Source: Streptomyces sp. TSRI0107
Lineage (GTDB): Bacteria; Actinomycetota; Actinomycetes; Streptomycetales; Streptomycetaceae
Direction: 5' to 3'
Assembly: GCF_001905845.1 (NCBI RefSeq)
Contig: NZ_LIVZ01000004.1
Span: forward strand, 248,001 to 312,000
Length of the DNA: 64,000 bases
Shown: piece after piece, positions 15,202 through 23,442 of the stretch
Layout: every line of letters starts with the position of its first letter
Position numbering within the stretch: the stretch's first letter is position 1
The notes under the pieces: model-generated
What the model was told of the DNA's origin: nothing
Databases searched by the model: none
What the model saw: the letters and a program-made list of their open reading frames with translations, nothing else
Translations under genes and position numbers: made by a program

Positions 15202-16775
15202 CGGACCGGCAAGGGGGGTTCCGCGGCTGGACCGCGGCTCGCAAGGGAGTTCTGTCCGGGTTGCGCTTCACCAGTCTGCGGTTGCGGCTGGTGGTGGTGT
15301 TCGGGCTGGTCGCGCTGACGGCCGCGGTCTCGGCGTCGGCGATCGCGTACTGGCTCAACCGGGAGGCGGTGCTCACCCGTACCCAGGACGCGGTGCTGCG
15401 GGACTTCGAGCAGGAGATGCAGAACCGGGCGGGCGTGCTGCCCGAGTTCCCGGGACAGGACGAGCTGCAGCACACGGCGGGCCAGATGGCCGTGGGCGGG
15501 CAGCAGTTCAGTGTGCTGCTGGTCGCGAAGGACCGTGACGGGCGGACGGTGTACGGCAGTTCGGGCGGTCTGAACGGCTTCTCGATCGAGGACGTGCCCG
15601 CCTCGCTGCGCACGGCGGTGAACAAGGAGCAGCCGCTCACCTCGAACAACAAGTCGCCGTACCACCTGTACTGGCAGCGGACCGTCGACGACGGCACCCC
15701 GTACCTGGTGGCCGGTACCCGGGTGATCGGGGGCGGGCCGACCGGGTACATGCTCAAGTCGCTGGAGCCGGAGGCCAAGGACCTCAACTCGCTGGCCTGG
15801 TCGCTGGGGATCGCCACCGGTCTCGCGCTGATCGGCTCGGCGCTGCTCGCGCAGGCCGCAGCGACGACCGTGCTGAAGCCGGTGCACCGGCTCGGGGTCG
15901 CCGCGCGGCGGCTCGGGGAGGGCAAGCTGGACACCCGGCTCAGGGTGTCCGGGACCGATGAACTGGCCGATCTGTCGCGGACCTTCAACAACGCGGCCGA
16001 GGCGCTGGAGAAGCGGGTCGCCGACATGGCGGCGCGGGACGAGGCGTCGCGGCGGTTCGTCGCGGACATGAGCCACGAGCTGCGCACCCCGCTGACCGCG
16101 ATCACCGCCGTCACGGAGGTCCTGGAGGAGGAGCTGGAGTTCGAGGGCGGCGGCATCGACCCGATGATCGAACCGGCCGTGCGGCTGGTGGTGAGCGAGA
16201 CGCGGCGGCTGAACGACCTGGTCGAGAACCTGATGGAGGTCACCCGCTTCGACGCGGGCACCGCCCGGCTGGTCCTCGACGACGTCGACATCGCCGACCA
16301 GATCACCGCCTGCATCGACGCCCGTGCGTGGCTGGACGCGGTGGAGCTGGACGCCGAGCGGGGCATCCACGCCCGGCTGGACCCGCGCCGCCTCGACGTG
16401 ATCCTCGCCAACCTCATCGGCAACGCGCTCAAGCACGGCGGATCGCCGGTGCGGGTGTCGGTCCGGGAGGCGGACGACGCGGTCGTGATCGCGGTGCGCG
16501 ACCACGGGCCCGGCATTCCCGAGGACGTGCTGCCGCATGTCTTCGACCGGTTCTACAAGGCCAGCGCCTCCCGGCCGCGTTCCGAGGGCAGCGGGCTCGG
16601 CCTGTCGATCGCCCTGGAGAACGCGCACATCCACAGCGGTGAGATCACCGCCGCGAACTCCCCGGAGGGCGGCGCCGTGTTCACGCTGCGGCTGCCCAAG
16701 GACGCCTCGGAGGTGGCGCGGCAGGACGCCGAACAGCAGGCGGGCGGCGGCGCGCAGAAGGGCGAGGGCTCCTGA
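15198..16775 (+). CDS. afsQ2: sensor histidine kinase AfsQ2
   Basis: A 525-residue membrane sensor kinase. It has an N-terminal membrane segment (about 28-52), an extracytoplasmic domain to about residue 195, a second membrane segment (about 200-222) and a HAMP linker. The H-box is ADMSHELRTPL with His293. The N-box is ANLIGNALKHG, followed by the DHGPGIP G1 box and GLGLSIA G2 box. It autophosphorylates and phosphorylates AfsQ1. The GTG at 15198 overlaps the afsQ1 stop. The gene for the lipoprotein that follows starts at its stop codon (TGATG), forming a three-gene operon as in S. coelicolor. Confidence 0.96.
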   Translation: MTDRQGGFRGWTAARKGVLSGLRFTSLRLRLVVVFGLVALTAAVSASAIAYWLNREAVLTRTQDAVLRDFEQEMQNRAGVLPEFPGQDELQHTAGQMAVGGQQFSVLLVAKDRDGRTVYGSSGGLNGFSIEDVPASLRTAVNKEQPLTSNNKSPYHLYWQRTVDDGTPYLVAGTRVIGGGPTGYMLKSLEPEAKDLNSLAWSLGIATGLALIGSALLAQAAATTVLKPVHRLGVAARRLGEGKLDTRLRVSGTDELADLSRTFNNAAEALEKRVADMAARDEASRRFVADMSHELRTPLTAITAVTEVLEEELEFEGGGIDPMIEPAVRLVVSETRRLNDLVENLMEVTRFDAGTARLVLDDVDIADQITACIDARAWLDAVELDAERGIHARLDPRRLDVILANLIGNALKHGGSPVRVSVREADDAVVIAVRDHGPGIPEDVLPHVFDRFYKASASRPRSEGSGLGLSIALENAHIHSGEITAANSPEGGAVFTLRLPKDASEVARQDAEQQAGGGAQKGEGS

Positions 16776-17401
16776 TGGACGTACGACGCGGCGCACGCCG
16801 TCTGCTGTCGGTGCCCGTGCTCGCCGGGACGCTCGCCGCGCTGCTCACCGGCTGCGGGATCCGGGCCACGGAGGTGCCGACCGACTTCGGTCCCGCGCCC
16901 TCGCGGGCGCACTGTTCGCCGGCCGGTCCGGACGTGACCACGCAGGCCTCGCGCGGGATGCCGGTGCAGGTGTTCCTGCTGTGCGGCTCGTCGCTGGTGG
17001 CCGTGGACCGGACGGTACGGGTCGCGGAGGGCGCGACGGACACCGAGCGGCGGGTGCTGGTGGCGCAGGGGCTGCTGGACGAGCTGACGGAGGCGCCGTC
17101 GCCGGCCGAGACGGACGCCGGGTACGAGACGGACGTGCGCGGCGGTACGGCGGTGGCCGGGCCGCGCCGCGGGGACCCGGAGGACACGCTGCGGCTGAGC
17201 ACGCCGCCGTCCGGGATCGGGTCGGTCGCGCTGGCCCAGATCGTGTGCACGTTCTCCGACTCGGCGGCGGCCGAGGGCGACGGCTCGGTGATCCTGGGCG
17301 GACCCGGCGACCAGGCGCCGCGCCGCTACAAGTGCACGGACGACGTGCGCGCCCGGCCGGGGTCGGCGGAGCCGCCGTCCTCGAGTGTGTCCGGCGAGTG
17401 A
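16775..17401 (+). CDS. lipoprotein of the afsQ operon
   Basis: A 208-residue lipoprotein with a basic N-terminus (MDVRRGARRL), a hydrophobic core and a lipobox LLTGC (Cys27). The mature part has further cysteines (AHCSP, FLLCGSS, IVCTF, KCTDD) that could form disulfides. The VDRTVRVAEGATDTERRVLVAQGLLDEL region has the shape of a GerMN-like segment. It starts inside the afsQ2 stop codon. As it is always co-transcribed with a sensor kinase that has an extracytoplasmic domain, a role as sensing partner of AfsQ2 is a reasonable inference, but not shown by the sequence. Confidence 0.85.
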   Translation: MDVRRGARRLLSVPVLAGTLAALLTGCGIRATEVPTDFGPAPSRAHCSPAGPDVTTQASRGMPVQVFLLCGSSLVAVDRTVRVAEGATDTERRVLVAQGLLDELTEAPSPAETDAGYETDVRGGTAVAGPRRGDPEDTLRLSTPPSGIGSVALAQIVCTFSDSAAAEGDGSVILGGPGDQAPRRYKCTDDVRARPGSAEPPSSSVSGE

Positions 17402-17425
17402 CGTGACCCCGCCCGAAGGGGCTGC

Positions 17426-17457
17426 CGTACGGGTGTGGCGCATGCCTCACCCGTACG
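17426..17457 (+). terminator. terminator of the afsQ operon
   Basis: CGTACGGGTG (17426-17435) pairs perfectly with CACCCGTACG (17448-17457) across a 12-nt loop, 24 bp after the lipoprotein stop. Confidence 0.7.
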
Positions 17458-17507
17458 CGCGACGGCAACCCGGAACCGATCCCGCCGACGGTCGCGTCTA
17501 GGGGGGC

Positions 17508-18089
17508 GTGCAGCGTCAAGGCTCCAGGGGCGGCAGCGCCGCGATCCGCATCCGTGTGACAGGAGGTGTCCTCCTCGTCGCGCACCTCGCGTTCGTCGCC
17601 TGGCTGACACTGCGCCCGCTGGACGTCCCCTGGGTGATGCCCGCCAATCTGCGTCCGCTCGACGGCATCCGGGCCGATCTCGCGCTGGGCTGGCCCGAGG
17701 CGACGCGGCAGCTCGGGGAAGGGCTCGCGCTGCTCGCGCCGCTGGGCGTGCTGCTGCCGATGGCGGGCGGGCGGCTGACCGAGTCGCCGCTGGTCTCGTT
17801 CGTGCGTACGACCGCCGCCGGCGTGCTGATCTCGCTGGCCATCGAGCTGCTGCAGACCGGGGTGCCGGGGCGGGTCGTGAATGTCGACTCGCTGCTGCTG
17901 AACACCGCCGGCGTGGCGCTCACGCATCTCGCCCTCGTCCCGGCCGGGCGGGCCCGGCTGCGGCGCCGGCTGGAGTGCCGGCGGCGGGCCGCGCTCCCCC
18001 AGGAGGAGCCGGCTCAGGGTCGGACCCCGACGATTCCCAGGGTCGGGATCGCCCCGTGGAGCGATGTTCTGCCCCCTTCGTCTCCGTAG
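17508..18089 (+). CDS. VanZ-family membrane protein
   Basis: A 193-residue protein with about four membrane segments and a cytoplasmic tail. The VanZ pattern is visible: an early FVAWLTLRPLD helix end, the EGLALLAPLGVLLP helix, ISLAIELLQTGVPGRVVNVDSLLLNTAGVAL as the family core (E-x-x-Q and D-x-x-x-N), and a short basic C-terminal tail. VanZ itself gives low-level teicoplanin resistance by an unknown mechanism; most actinobacterial members have no known function. The GTG start at 17508 lies close to a GGGGGG run, so the true start is not certain. Confidence 0.8.
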   Translation: MQRQGSRGGSAAIRIRVTGGVLLVAHLAFVAWLTLRPLDVPWVMPANLRPLDGIRADLALGWPEATRQLGEGLALLAPLGVLLPMAGGRLTESPLVSFVRTTAAGVLISLAIELLQTGVPGRVVNVDSLLLNTAGVALTHLALVPAGRARLRRRLECRRRAALPQEEPAQGRTPTIPRVGIAPWSDVLPPSSP

Positions 18090-18171
18090 CGTGGACGGTA
18101 GTTGAGGCAGCCGCCAGGGCCGCCTCCGGCCGACGCTCACGGCCCGCGAGCCGAGAGAAGAAGGAGTCGCC

Positions 18172-18375
18172 ATGTCCCGCCTTGCCCGCCCCACCAGCGG
18201 CCGGATGATCGGCGGAGTGTGCGCAGCGCTGGCAGGGCGCTTCGGCACCTCCGCGACGACGATGCGCGTGATCTTCCTGGCCTCCTGCCTGCTGCCGGGG
18301 CCGCAGTTCCTGCTCTACCTGGCCCTGTGGATACTGCTGCCCTCCGAGGGCAAGGCGGCGCGCACGGCCTGGTGA
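18172..18375 (+). CDS. PspC-domain protein
   Basis: A 67-residue protein that is almost entirely a PspC domain: RMIGGVCAALAGRFG (11-25), then a hydrophobic helix MRVIFLASCLLPGPQFLLYL and the family's final WILLPSE. It is likely a single- or double-pass membrane protein. PspC domains sense envelope stress in enterobacteria; a small stand-alone form such as this has no assigned role in Streptomyces. A clear AAGGAG ribosome site lies 6 bp upstream of the ATG. Confidence 0.88.
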   Translation: MSRLARPTSGRMIGGVCAALAGRFGTSATTMRVIFLASCLLPGPQFLLYLALWILLPSEGKAARTAW

Positions 18376-18392
18376 CCCCGGCCGGGCCGGTA

Positions 18393-18438
18393 CGCCGACG
18401 GGGCGCACCCCTCGTCCCAGGGGTGCGCCCCGTCGGCG
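18393..18438. terminator. strong bidirectional terminator
   Basis: A perfect 20-bp stem (starting CGCCGACGGGG at 18393-18412, pairing with 18419-18438) with a 6-nt loop lies between the convergent PspC and secreted-protein genes. Confidence 0.9.
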
Positions 18439-18452
18439 CGTGGGGGTGCCGG

Positions 18453-18812
18453 TCAGCCCAGCGGGATGCCGTTCACCGGGATGCCGTGGGTGGGCAGGCC
18501 CTGCACCGGCAGACCGCCGAGCAGTCCGTTGACCGGTGCGGTCGGGCCCTCGGCGAGCACCTGCTGGGCGACGGGCTGCGCGGCGGCCAGCCCGGCCTCG
18601 AGCGCGGTCTGCCCCTGGGCCAGCGCCTCGCCGGAGCCCGGGAGCGCCTGGGAGACGTTCTCCGCCGGGAGGGTGCGGGTCACGGTGTCCAGGGCCTGAC
18701 CGGCTGCGTCGGGGACGCCCGGCGCGGCGGCGTTGGCGGCGCCCGCACCGGCGGCGGCGAAGGCGGCACCGAGCGCGGCGACACCGAGGGTCTTGGCAGC
18801 AGACTGCTTCAT
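18453..18812 (-). CDS. small secreted protein
   Basis: A 119-residue protein with a signal peptide MKQSAAKTLGVAALGAAF followed by AAAGAGAANAAA and a likely cleavage near residue 30. The mature region is rich in Ala, Gly, Pro and Leu. It ends in a short repeated motif, GLPVQGLPTHGIPVNGIPLG, with G-[LI]-P-x2 periodicity. No enzymatic motif is present. It resembles in composition the protein at 12184-12585. The long A/T-richer leader between 18813 and 18981 may hold its promoter. Function unknown. Confidence 0.72.
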   Translation of the reverse strand: MKQSAAKTLGVAALGAAFAAAGAGAANAAAPGVPDAAGQALDTVTRTLPAENVSQALPGSGEALAQGQTALEAGLAAAQPVAQQVLAEGPTAPVNGLLGGLPVQGLPTHGIPVNGIPLG

Positions 18813-18981
18813 GGTGAATTGCGTCCTTGACTGACTCGAAACGGGATGACGGTGAGAAAGAACGGGTGGGAAATGGGAGGCGCCCAAGAACGTAAACACG
18901 CCCGACCGGCCGCCGCAAACATCGAAATGCGGACGGATGGTGAACACCCTCTGGAGAAACCCGATCCCCCTGGTCCCCCGA

Positions 18982-20145
18982 TCAGCCCTTCGGAGTAGTG
19001 AAACCGCTGGTGGAGGCAGTCTGCTGGAACAGCCACTCGGATTTCAGCTCTGCATATCCGGGCTTGACGACGTCATTGATCATGGCCAGCCGTTCATCGA
19101 AAGGAATGAACGCTGATTTCATCGCATTGACGGAGAACCATTGCATGTCGTCGAGCGTGTAACCGAATACGTCGACCAGGTGCTCGAATTCCCGGCTCAT
19201 GCTCGTGCCCGACATAAGCCTGTTGTCCGTATTGACCGTGGCCCGGAAGTGCAGGCGGCGCAGCAGGCCGATCGGATGCTCGGCGTAGGAGCGGGCGGCG
19301 CCGGTCTGGAGGTTGGAGGTCGGGCACAGCTCCAGCGGGATGCGCTTGTCCCGGACGTACGAGGCGAGCCGGCCGAGCCGGACCGTGCCGTCGGCGGCGA
19401 CCTCGATGTCGTCGACGATCCGCACACCGTGCCCGAGCCGGTCGGCGCCGCACCACTGGAGGGCCTGCCAGATGGACGGCAGCCCGAACGCCTCACCGGC
19501 ATGGATCGTGAAGTGGTTGTTCTCCCGCTTCAGGTACTCGAAGGCGTCGAGGTGCCGGGTGGGCGGATGCCCGGCCTCGGCGCCCGCGATGTCGAAGCCG
19601 ACGACGCCCTCGTCGCGGTAGCGGTTGGCGAGTTCGGCGATCTCCAGGGAGCGGGCGGCGTGCCGCATCGCGGTGAGCAGCGCGCCGACGCGGATCCGCC
19701 GGCCCTCTTCCCTGGCCCGGCGCTCGCCCTCGCGGAAGCCCTCGTTCACGGCCTCGACGACCTCTTCGAGGGTGAGGTCGCCCTCCAGGTGCTGTTCGGG
19801 GGCGTAGCGGACCTCGGCGTAGACGACTCCGTCCGCGGCCAGGTCCTCGGCGCACTCGGCGGCGACCCGGACCAGGGCGTCGCGGGTCTGCATGACGCCG
19901 ACGGTGTGCGAGAAGGTCTCCAGGTACCGCTCCAGCGAGCCGGAGTCGGCGGCCTCCCGGAACCAGAGGCCCAGCTTGCCGGGGTCGGTCTCGGGGAGCT
20001 GGGAGTAGCCCGTCTGCCGGGCGAGTTCGACGACCGTGCCGGGACGCAGGCCGCCGTCGAGGTGGTCGTGGAGCAGAACCTTGGGTGCCCGGCGGATCTG
20101 GTCCGGGCTCGGGGTGGTCCCCATCCGGTCAGTCTGGCGCGTCAT
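18982..20145 (-). CDS. add: adenosine deaminase
   Basis: A 387-residue zinc-dependent deaminase that converts (deoxy)adenosine to (deoxy)inosine, which PunA can then cleave. Metal ligands are visible in HDHLDGG (His26, His28), in the FTIHAGE loop and in the TDN loop near the C-terminus. The LGHGVRI and [11 protein letters not shown] segments are typical. The C-terminal ~45 residues ([16 protein letters not shown]...) extend past the E. coli enzyme. The ATG at 20145 is 6 nt downstream of a -10-like TACAGT, so the message is probably leaderless. An earlier in-frame start (20271) would run through the operator and is rejected. Confidence 0.95.
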   Translation of the reverse strand: MTRQTDRMGTTPSPDQIRRAPKVLLHDHLDGGLRPGTVVELARQTGYSQLPETDPGKLGLWFREAADSGSLERYLETFSHTVGVMQTRDALVRVAAECAEDLAADGVVYAEVRYAPEQHLEGDLTLEEVVEAVNEGFREGERRAREEGRRIRVGALLTAMRHAARSLEIAELANRYRDEGVVGFDIAGAEAGHPPTRHLDAFEYLKRENNHFTIHAGEAFGLPSIWQALQWCGADRLGHGVRIVDDIEVAADGTVRLGRLASYVRDKRIPLELCPTSNLQTGAARSYAEHPIGLLRRLHFRATVNTDNRLMSGTSMSREFEHLVDVFGYTLDDMQWFSVNAMKSAFIPFDERLAMINDVVKPGYAELKSEWLFQQTASTSGFTTPKG

Positions 20146-20160
20146 TTTCGCACTGTAACC

Positions 20161-20174
20161 CCTACGCGCGTAGA
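20161..20174. promoter_or_regulatory. putative nucleoside-regulon operator (copy 3)
   Basis: CTACGCGCGTAG at 20162-20173 lies 16 bp upstream of the add start and just upstream of its -10-like TACAGT. The divergent gene starts at 20260, so it could be affected too. Confidence 0.78.
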
Positions 20175-20259
20175 TCGCGTTTCCCAACACCCGCGTCGAT
20201 ACGCAACGGTGACCGCACGGACCGATGGCGTACACCCGCGCTTCTGACACTGTTCTGTC

Positions 20260-21021
20260 ATGGCACAGCAAGCGACGGCGGTTCGCAGGGCCAGGCTGGG
20301 GCGGGCGTTCGGTCCGGAGCCGACGGCGGTGAGCGGTGTGGTACTGCTGCTCCCGGGCGGCGACGAGGTCTCCGACCGAAGACCCTCACCGCTGCCGTCG
20401 GCCGGGCCCGTGAGAGGGCTGGGGCGACGGCTCCAGCGGGCCGGCGCGGCGGACGGGCTCGCGGTACACGTGGTGCGGTACCGCTACCGCGGCTGGAACG
20501 GCAGCGAGGCCCGGCTCGCCCATGACGCGGCCTGGGCCGCGGACGAGGTCGTACGCCGGTACGGGGACGTGCCCGTGTGTCTCGCCGGGTACGACATGGG
20601 CGGGCGGGCGGCGCTGCGGGCGGGCGGGCACGACGCCGTCAACTCCGTCGTCGCGGTCGCCCCTTGGCTGCCGGAGGACGATGTCGCGGCATCACCCGAA
20701 CCGGTGAAACAGCTGGCGGGGCGGCGCGTGCTGGTCGTGCACGGGACGAACGACGAGCGGACCGATCCCGAGCTGTCGTTCCGGCTGGCGGAGCGGGCGA
20801 AGAAGGTGAACCGGCAGGTGTGCCGGTTCGAAGTGCACTCGGACCGGCACCGGTTGCAGCAGCACCGGGAGGAAGTGCGGGCGCTCGTCGAGGACTTCGT
20901 GATGGGGGCGGTGTTCGGACGGCCGTTGTCGCGGCCGGTGGAGGACGCGCTGGCGGCTCCGCCGCCGCTGGGCTTGCGGATGCCGCTGGCCTCCGGGTTC
21001 GGGAAGTCGTTGCGGCGGTAG
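20260..21021 (+). CDS. alpha/beta hydrolase with an Asp at the nucleophile position
   Basis: A 253-residue alpha/beta-hydrolase fold protein. The oxyanion-type LLLPGG loop (29-34), a VRYRYRGWN segment and the nucleophile elbow LAGYDMGG (108-115) are clear. Asp112 replaces the usual Ser. A possible acid follows in [12 protein letters not shown], and the histidine could be in SDRHRLQQH. Asp nucleophiles are used by epoxide hydrolases and dehalogenases, but those are different subfamilies; a non-enzymatic role is also possible. The gene is divergent from add, sharing a 114-bp promoter with the nucleoside operator. Substrate unknown. Confidence 0.75.
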   Translation: MAQQATAVRRARLGRAFGPEPTAVSGVVLLLPGGDEVSDRRPSPLPSAGPVRGLGRRLQRAGAADGLAVHVVRYRYRGWNGSEARLAHDAAWAADEVVRRYGDVPVCLAGYDMGGRAALRAGGHDAVNSVVAVAPWLPEDDVAASPEPVKQLAGRRVLVVHGTNDERTDPELSFRLAERAKKVNRQVCRFEVHSDRHRLQQHREEVRALVEDFVMGAVFGRPLSRPVEDALAAPPPLGLRMPLASGFGKSLRR

Positions 21022-21045
21022 CGGCGCCGGGGTGCCCTCCGCGTC

Positions 21046-21996
21046 TCAGGTCAGCAGGCTTCCCTTCCTGGAGAGCAGGAACTTCTTGAAGGCGGCCACC
21101 GGGGGCGTGTCCACGCTGCCGGCCAGCCAGGCGACGCCGATCTCGCGTACCGCGCGCGGTGCCGTGACCGTCAGTTCCGCGACTCCCGGGCGGGGGACGG
21201 CGGGCGGCGGCAGCAGGGCGACGCCCAGGCCCGCCGCCACCAGACCCCTCAGCGTCTCCGCCTCCTCCCCCTCGAAGGCGACCTTCGGGCGGAAGCCCGC
21301 CTCCTGGCAGAGGTCGTCGGTGATGCGGCGCAGGCCGTAGCCGGGTTCCAGGGTGACGAAGGACTCGTCGGCCGCCTCGGCGAGGCGGACGCGCTTGCGG
21401 GCGGCCAGACGGTGGTCGGCGGGGACGACCAGGCGGAGCTTCTGTTCGTCCAGGCGGCGGGCGACCAGGTCGGGGGCGTCGGGGACGGGGGAGGTCAGAC
21501 AGAGGTCGAGGCCGCCGGCGCGCATGCGCTCGATCATGGCCTCGCCGTAGTTCTGGACGAGGGTGAAGCGCACGCGCGGGTGCTCCGCGCGGAAGGCGCG
21601 GATGAGGCCGGGTACGGTCTCCGTGCCCATGGTGTGCAGGAAGCCGAAGGCGACCTTGCCGGTGGTCGGGTCGGCGTCCGCGCGGACCTCCTCGGCGGCC
21701 CGCTCGACCTCCGCGAGGGCACGTTCGACGGAGGTCAGGAAGGTGCGCCCGGCGGGGGTGAGGGCGACGGTGCGGCCGCGGCGGGCGAACAGCTCCACCC
21801 CCAGGTCCTGCTCGAGGCGGACCATGGCCCGGGAGAGCGTCGACTGGGGGACGTTCATCTCCTGGGCGGCGCGGGTGACGTGCTCGGTGCGGGCGACGCC
21901 CGCGAAGTACGCGAGGCGCGGAGCCAGCGTCATCGCCATGTCTTCTGTGTCACCGGACTGTGACAGGTGGGCCTGTGACCTCTGCTGATGCGCCAT
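21046..21996 (-). CDS. LysR-family regulator
   Basis: A LysR-type transcriptional regulator. The N-terminal winged helix covers RLAYFAGVARTEHVTRAAQEMNVPQSTLSRAMVRLEQDLGVELFAR in overlapping register, and the effector domain begins around KVAFGFLHTMGTETVP. Starting at ATG 21996 gives 316 residues with a 19-residue extension before MAMTLAPR; an ATG at 21939 gives the more usual 297 residues. It is divergent from an MFS transporter, and a T-N11-A motif in the shared promoter suggests that it controls that gene and itself. The CynR/YbhD-like inducer is unknown. Confidence 0.88.
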   Translation of the reverse strand: MAHQQRSQAHLSQSGDTEDMAMTLAPRLAYFAGVARTEHVTRAAQEMNVPQSTLSRAMVRLEQDLGVELFARRGRTVALTPAGRTFLTSVERALAEVERAAEEVRADADPTTGKVAFGFLHTMGTETVPGLIRAFRAEHPRVRFTLVQNYGEAMIERMRAGGLDLCLTSPVPDAPDLVARRLDEQKLRLVVPADHRLAARKRVRLAEAADESFVTLEPGYGLRRITDDLCQEAGFRPKVAFEGEEAETLRGLVAAGLGVALLPPPAVPRPGVAELTVTAPRAVREIGVAWLAGSVDTPPVAAFKKFLLSRKGSLLT

Positions 21997-22005
21997 GGGA
22001 ACGAT

Positions 22006-22018
22006 TATGGCGATTCCA
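22006..22018. promoter_or_regulatory. LysR T-N11-A box
   Basis: TATGGCGATTCCA contains the inverted repeat ATGG-N5-CCAT and fits the T-N11-A LysR consensus. It lies between the LysR gene (start 21996) and the MFS gene (start 22060), where an LTTR operator is expected. Confidence 0.5.
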
Positions 22019-22059
22019 TGCATTGGACGGATGAGCGAGGGCGTCCGTACGGTCGAAGC

Positions 22060-23319
22060 ATGACTCCCGCCAGTACCGGGGCGTCCACCATCGTGGGCGC
22101 CGTAAAGACCGTTCCCGACTCGCGTATGGCCCCGGGCGGGCCCGGCTACCGCCGGATGAGTTTCGCCCTGTTCCTCGCGGGCGTCGCGACCTTCGCGCTC
22201 CTCTACTCCACGCAGGCACTGCTCCCGCTGATCTCCGGTGACTTCGGGGTGACGGCGAGCGAGGCCAGCTGGACCGTGGCGGCCTCCACCGGCGGGCTCG
22301 CGCTGTTCGTCATCCCGATGAGCGCCCTGTCCGAGCGGTTCGGGCGGCGTACGGTCATGACGGCGTCCCTGGCGGTGGCGGTGACCGTCGCGCTGCTGGT
22401 GCCGTTCGCGCCCTCGCTGACCGCGCTGGTCGCCCTGCGCGCCGTACAGGGCGCGGCGCTGGCCGGAGTCCCGGCGTCGGCGACGGCGTATCTGGCGGAG
22501 GAGGTCCGGCCGAAGGCGCTGATCACCGCGATCGGCCTGTTCGTCGCGGGCAACAGCGTCGGCGGGATGAGCGGCCGGGTGATCACCGGCTGGGTCGCGC
22601 AGGAGTGGGGCTGGCGGGTCGCGCTGGGCGCGCTGGGACTGGTCGCGGTGGGCTGCGCGATCGCCTTCCGGCTGCTGCTGCCGGCGCCGCGGCACTTCGC
22701 ACCGGGCTCGCTGCGCCCGCGGGTGCTGGCCCGCACGGTCCGCGCGCACCTCGCCGACCCGCTGCTGCGGCGGCTGTACGCGATCGGCGCGCTGTTCATG
22801 ACCGTCTTCGGCGGGGTGTACACGGTGATCGGCTACCGCCTGACGGACGCGCCGTTCTCGCTCCCGCAGGGCGTCGTCGGCTCGGTCTTCCTGGTGTACC
22901 TGGTCGGGACGGTGTCCGCGTCGGCGGCGGGCCGGCTGGTCGGCCGGCTGGGCCGCCGGGGCGCGCTCTACCTGGGCGGCGGCACCACCGCCGCGGGGCT
23001 GCTGCTGTCGCTGGCCGACTCGCTGCCGCTGGTGCTGCTGGGTCTGGTGCTGATCACGGCGGGCTTCTTCGCCGGGCACGCGGTGGCCTCGTCGGCGGTC
23101 AGCAAGACGGCGACCCACGGGCGGGCGCAGGCCGCGGCGCTGTACCAGTCGGCGTACTACGTCGGCTCCAGCGTGGGCAGTACGGCGGGTGCCGTCGCCT
23201 TCCACGCGGGCGGCTGGGCCGGGACGGTCGGGGTCGGGCTGCTGGCGGTGGCCGGAGTCGTCGGCATCACCGTGCTCGGATCGGTGGCCGCGGCGCGGAC
23301 TCTCGCCCGGACCGCCTGA
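22060..23319 (+). CDS. MFS transporter (YnfM/CynX-like)
   Basis: A 419-residue, 12-segment major facilitator. The first helix reads FALFLAGVATFALLYSTQALLP, and motif A appears as SALSERFGRRTVM. The GRVITGWVAQEWGWR loop after helix 5 is characteristic of the YnfM/arabinose-efflux-like group. A short proline- and glycine-rich N-terminal tail precedes the first helix. Starting at ATG 22060, it has a divergent LysR regulator. An exporter of a small metabolite or drug is likely; the substrate is not predictable. Confidence 0.88.
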   Translation: MTPASTGASTIVGAVKTVPDSRMAPGGPGYRRMSFALFLAGVATFALLYSTQALLPLISGDFGVTASEASWTVAASTGGLALFVIPMSALSERFGRRTVMTASLAVAVTVALLVPFAPSLTALVALRAVQGAALAGVPASATAYLAEEVRPKALITAIGLFVAGNSVGGMSGRVITGWVAQEWGWRVALGALGLVAVGCAIAFRLLLPAPRHFAPGSLRPRVLARTVRAHLADPLLRRLYAIGALFMTVFGGVYTVIGYRLTDAPFSLPQGVVGSVFLVYLVGTVSASAAGRLVGRLGRRGALYLGGGTTAAGLLLSLADSLPLVLLGLVLITAGFFAGHAVASSAVSKTATHGRAQAAALYQSAYYVGSSVGSTAGAVAFHAGGWAGTVGVGLLAVAGVVGITVLGSVAAARTLARTA

Positions 23320-23442
23320 CCGGCCACGCCCCTCACCTGCGGTTCCCCGGCTCCGGGGGCCGTTGTCAGTGGGCTGCGGTAGCTTCCGGAGTGCTGGAGC
23401 GCGAAGGCGCGGCACCGTAGCGGCCACAGGGGTGGGTGGACC

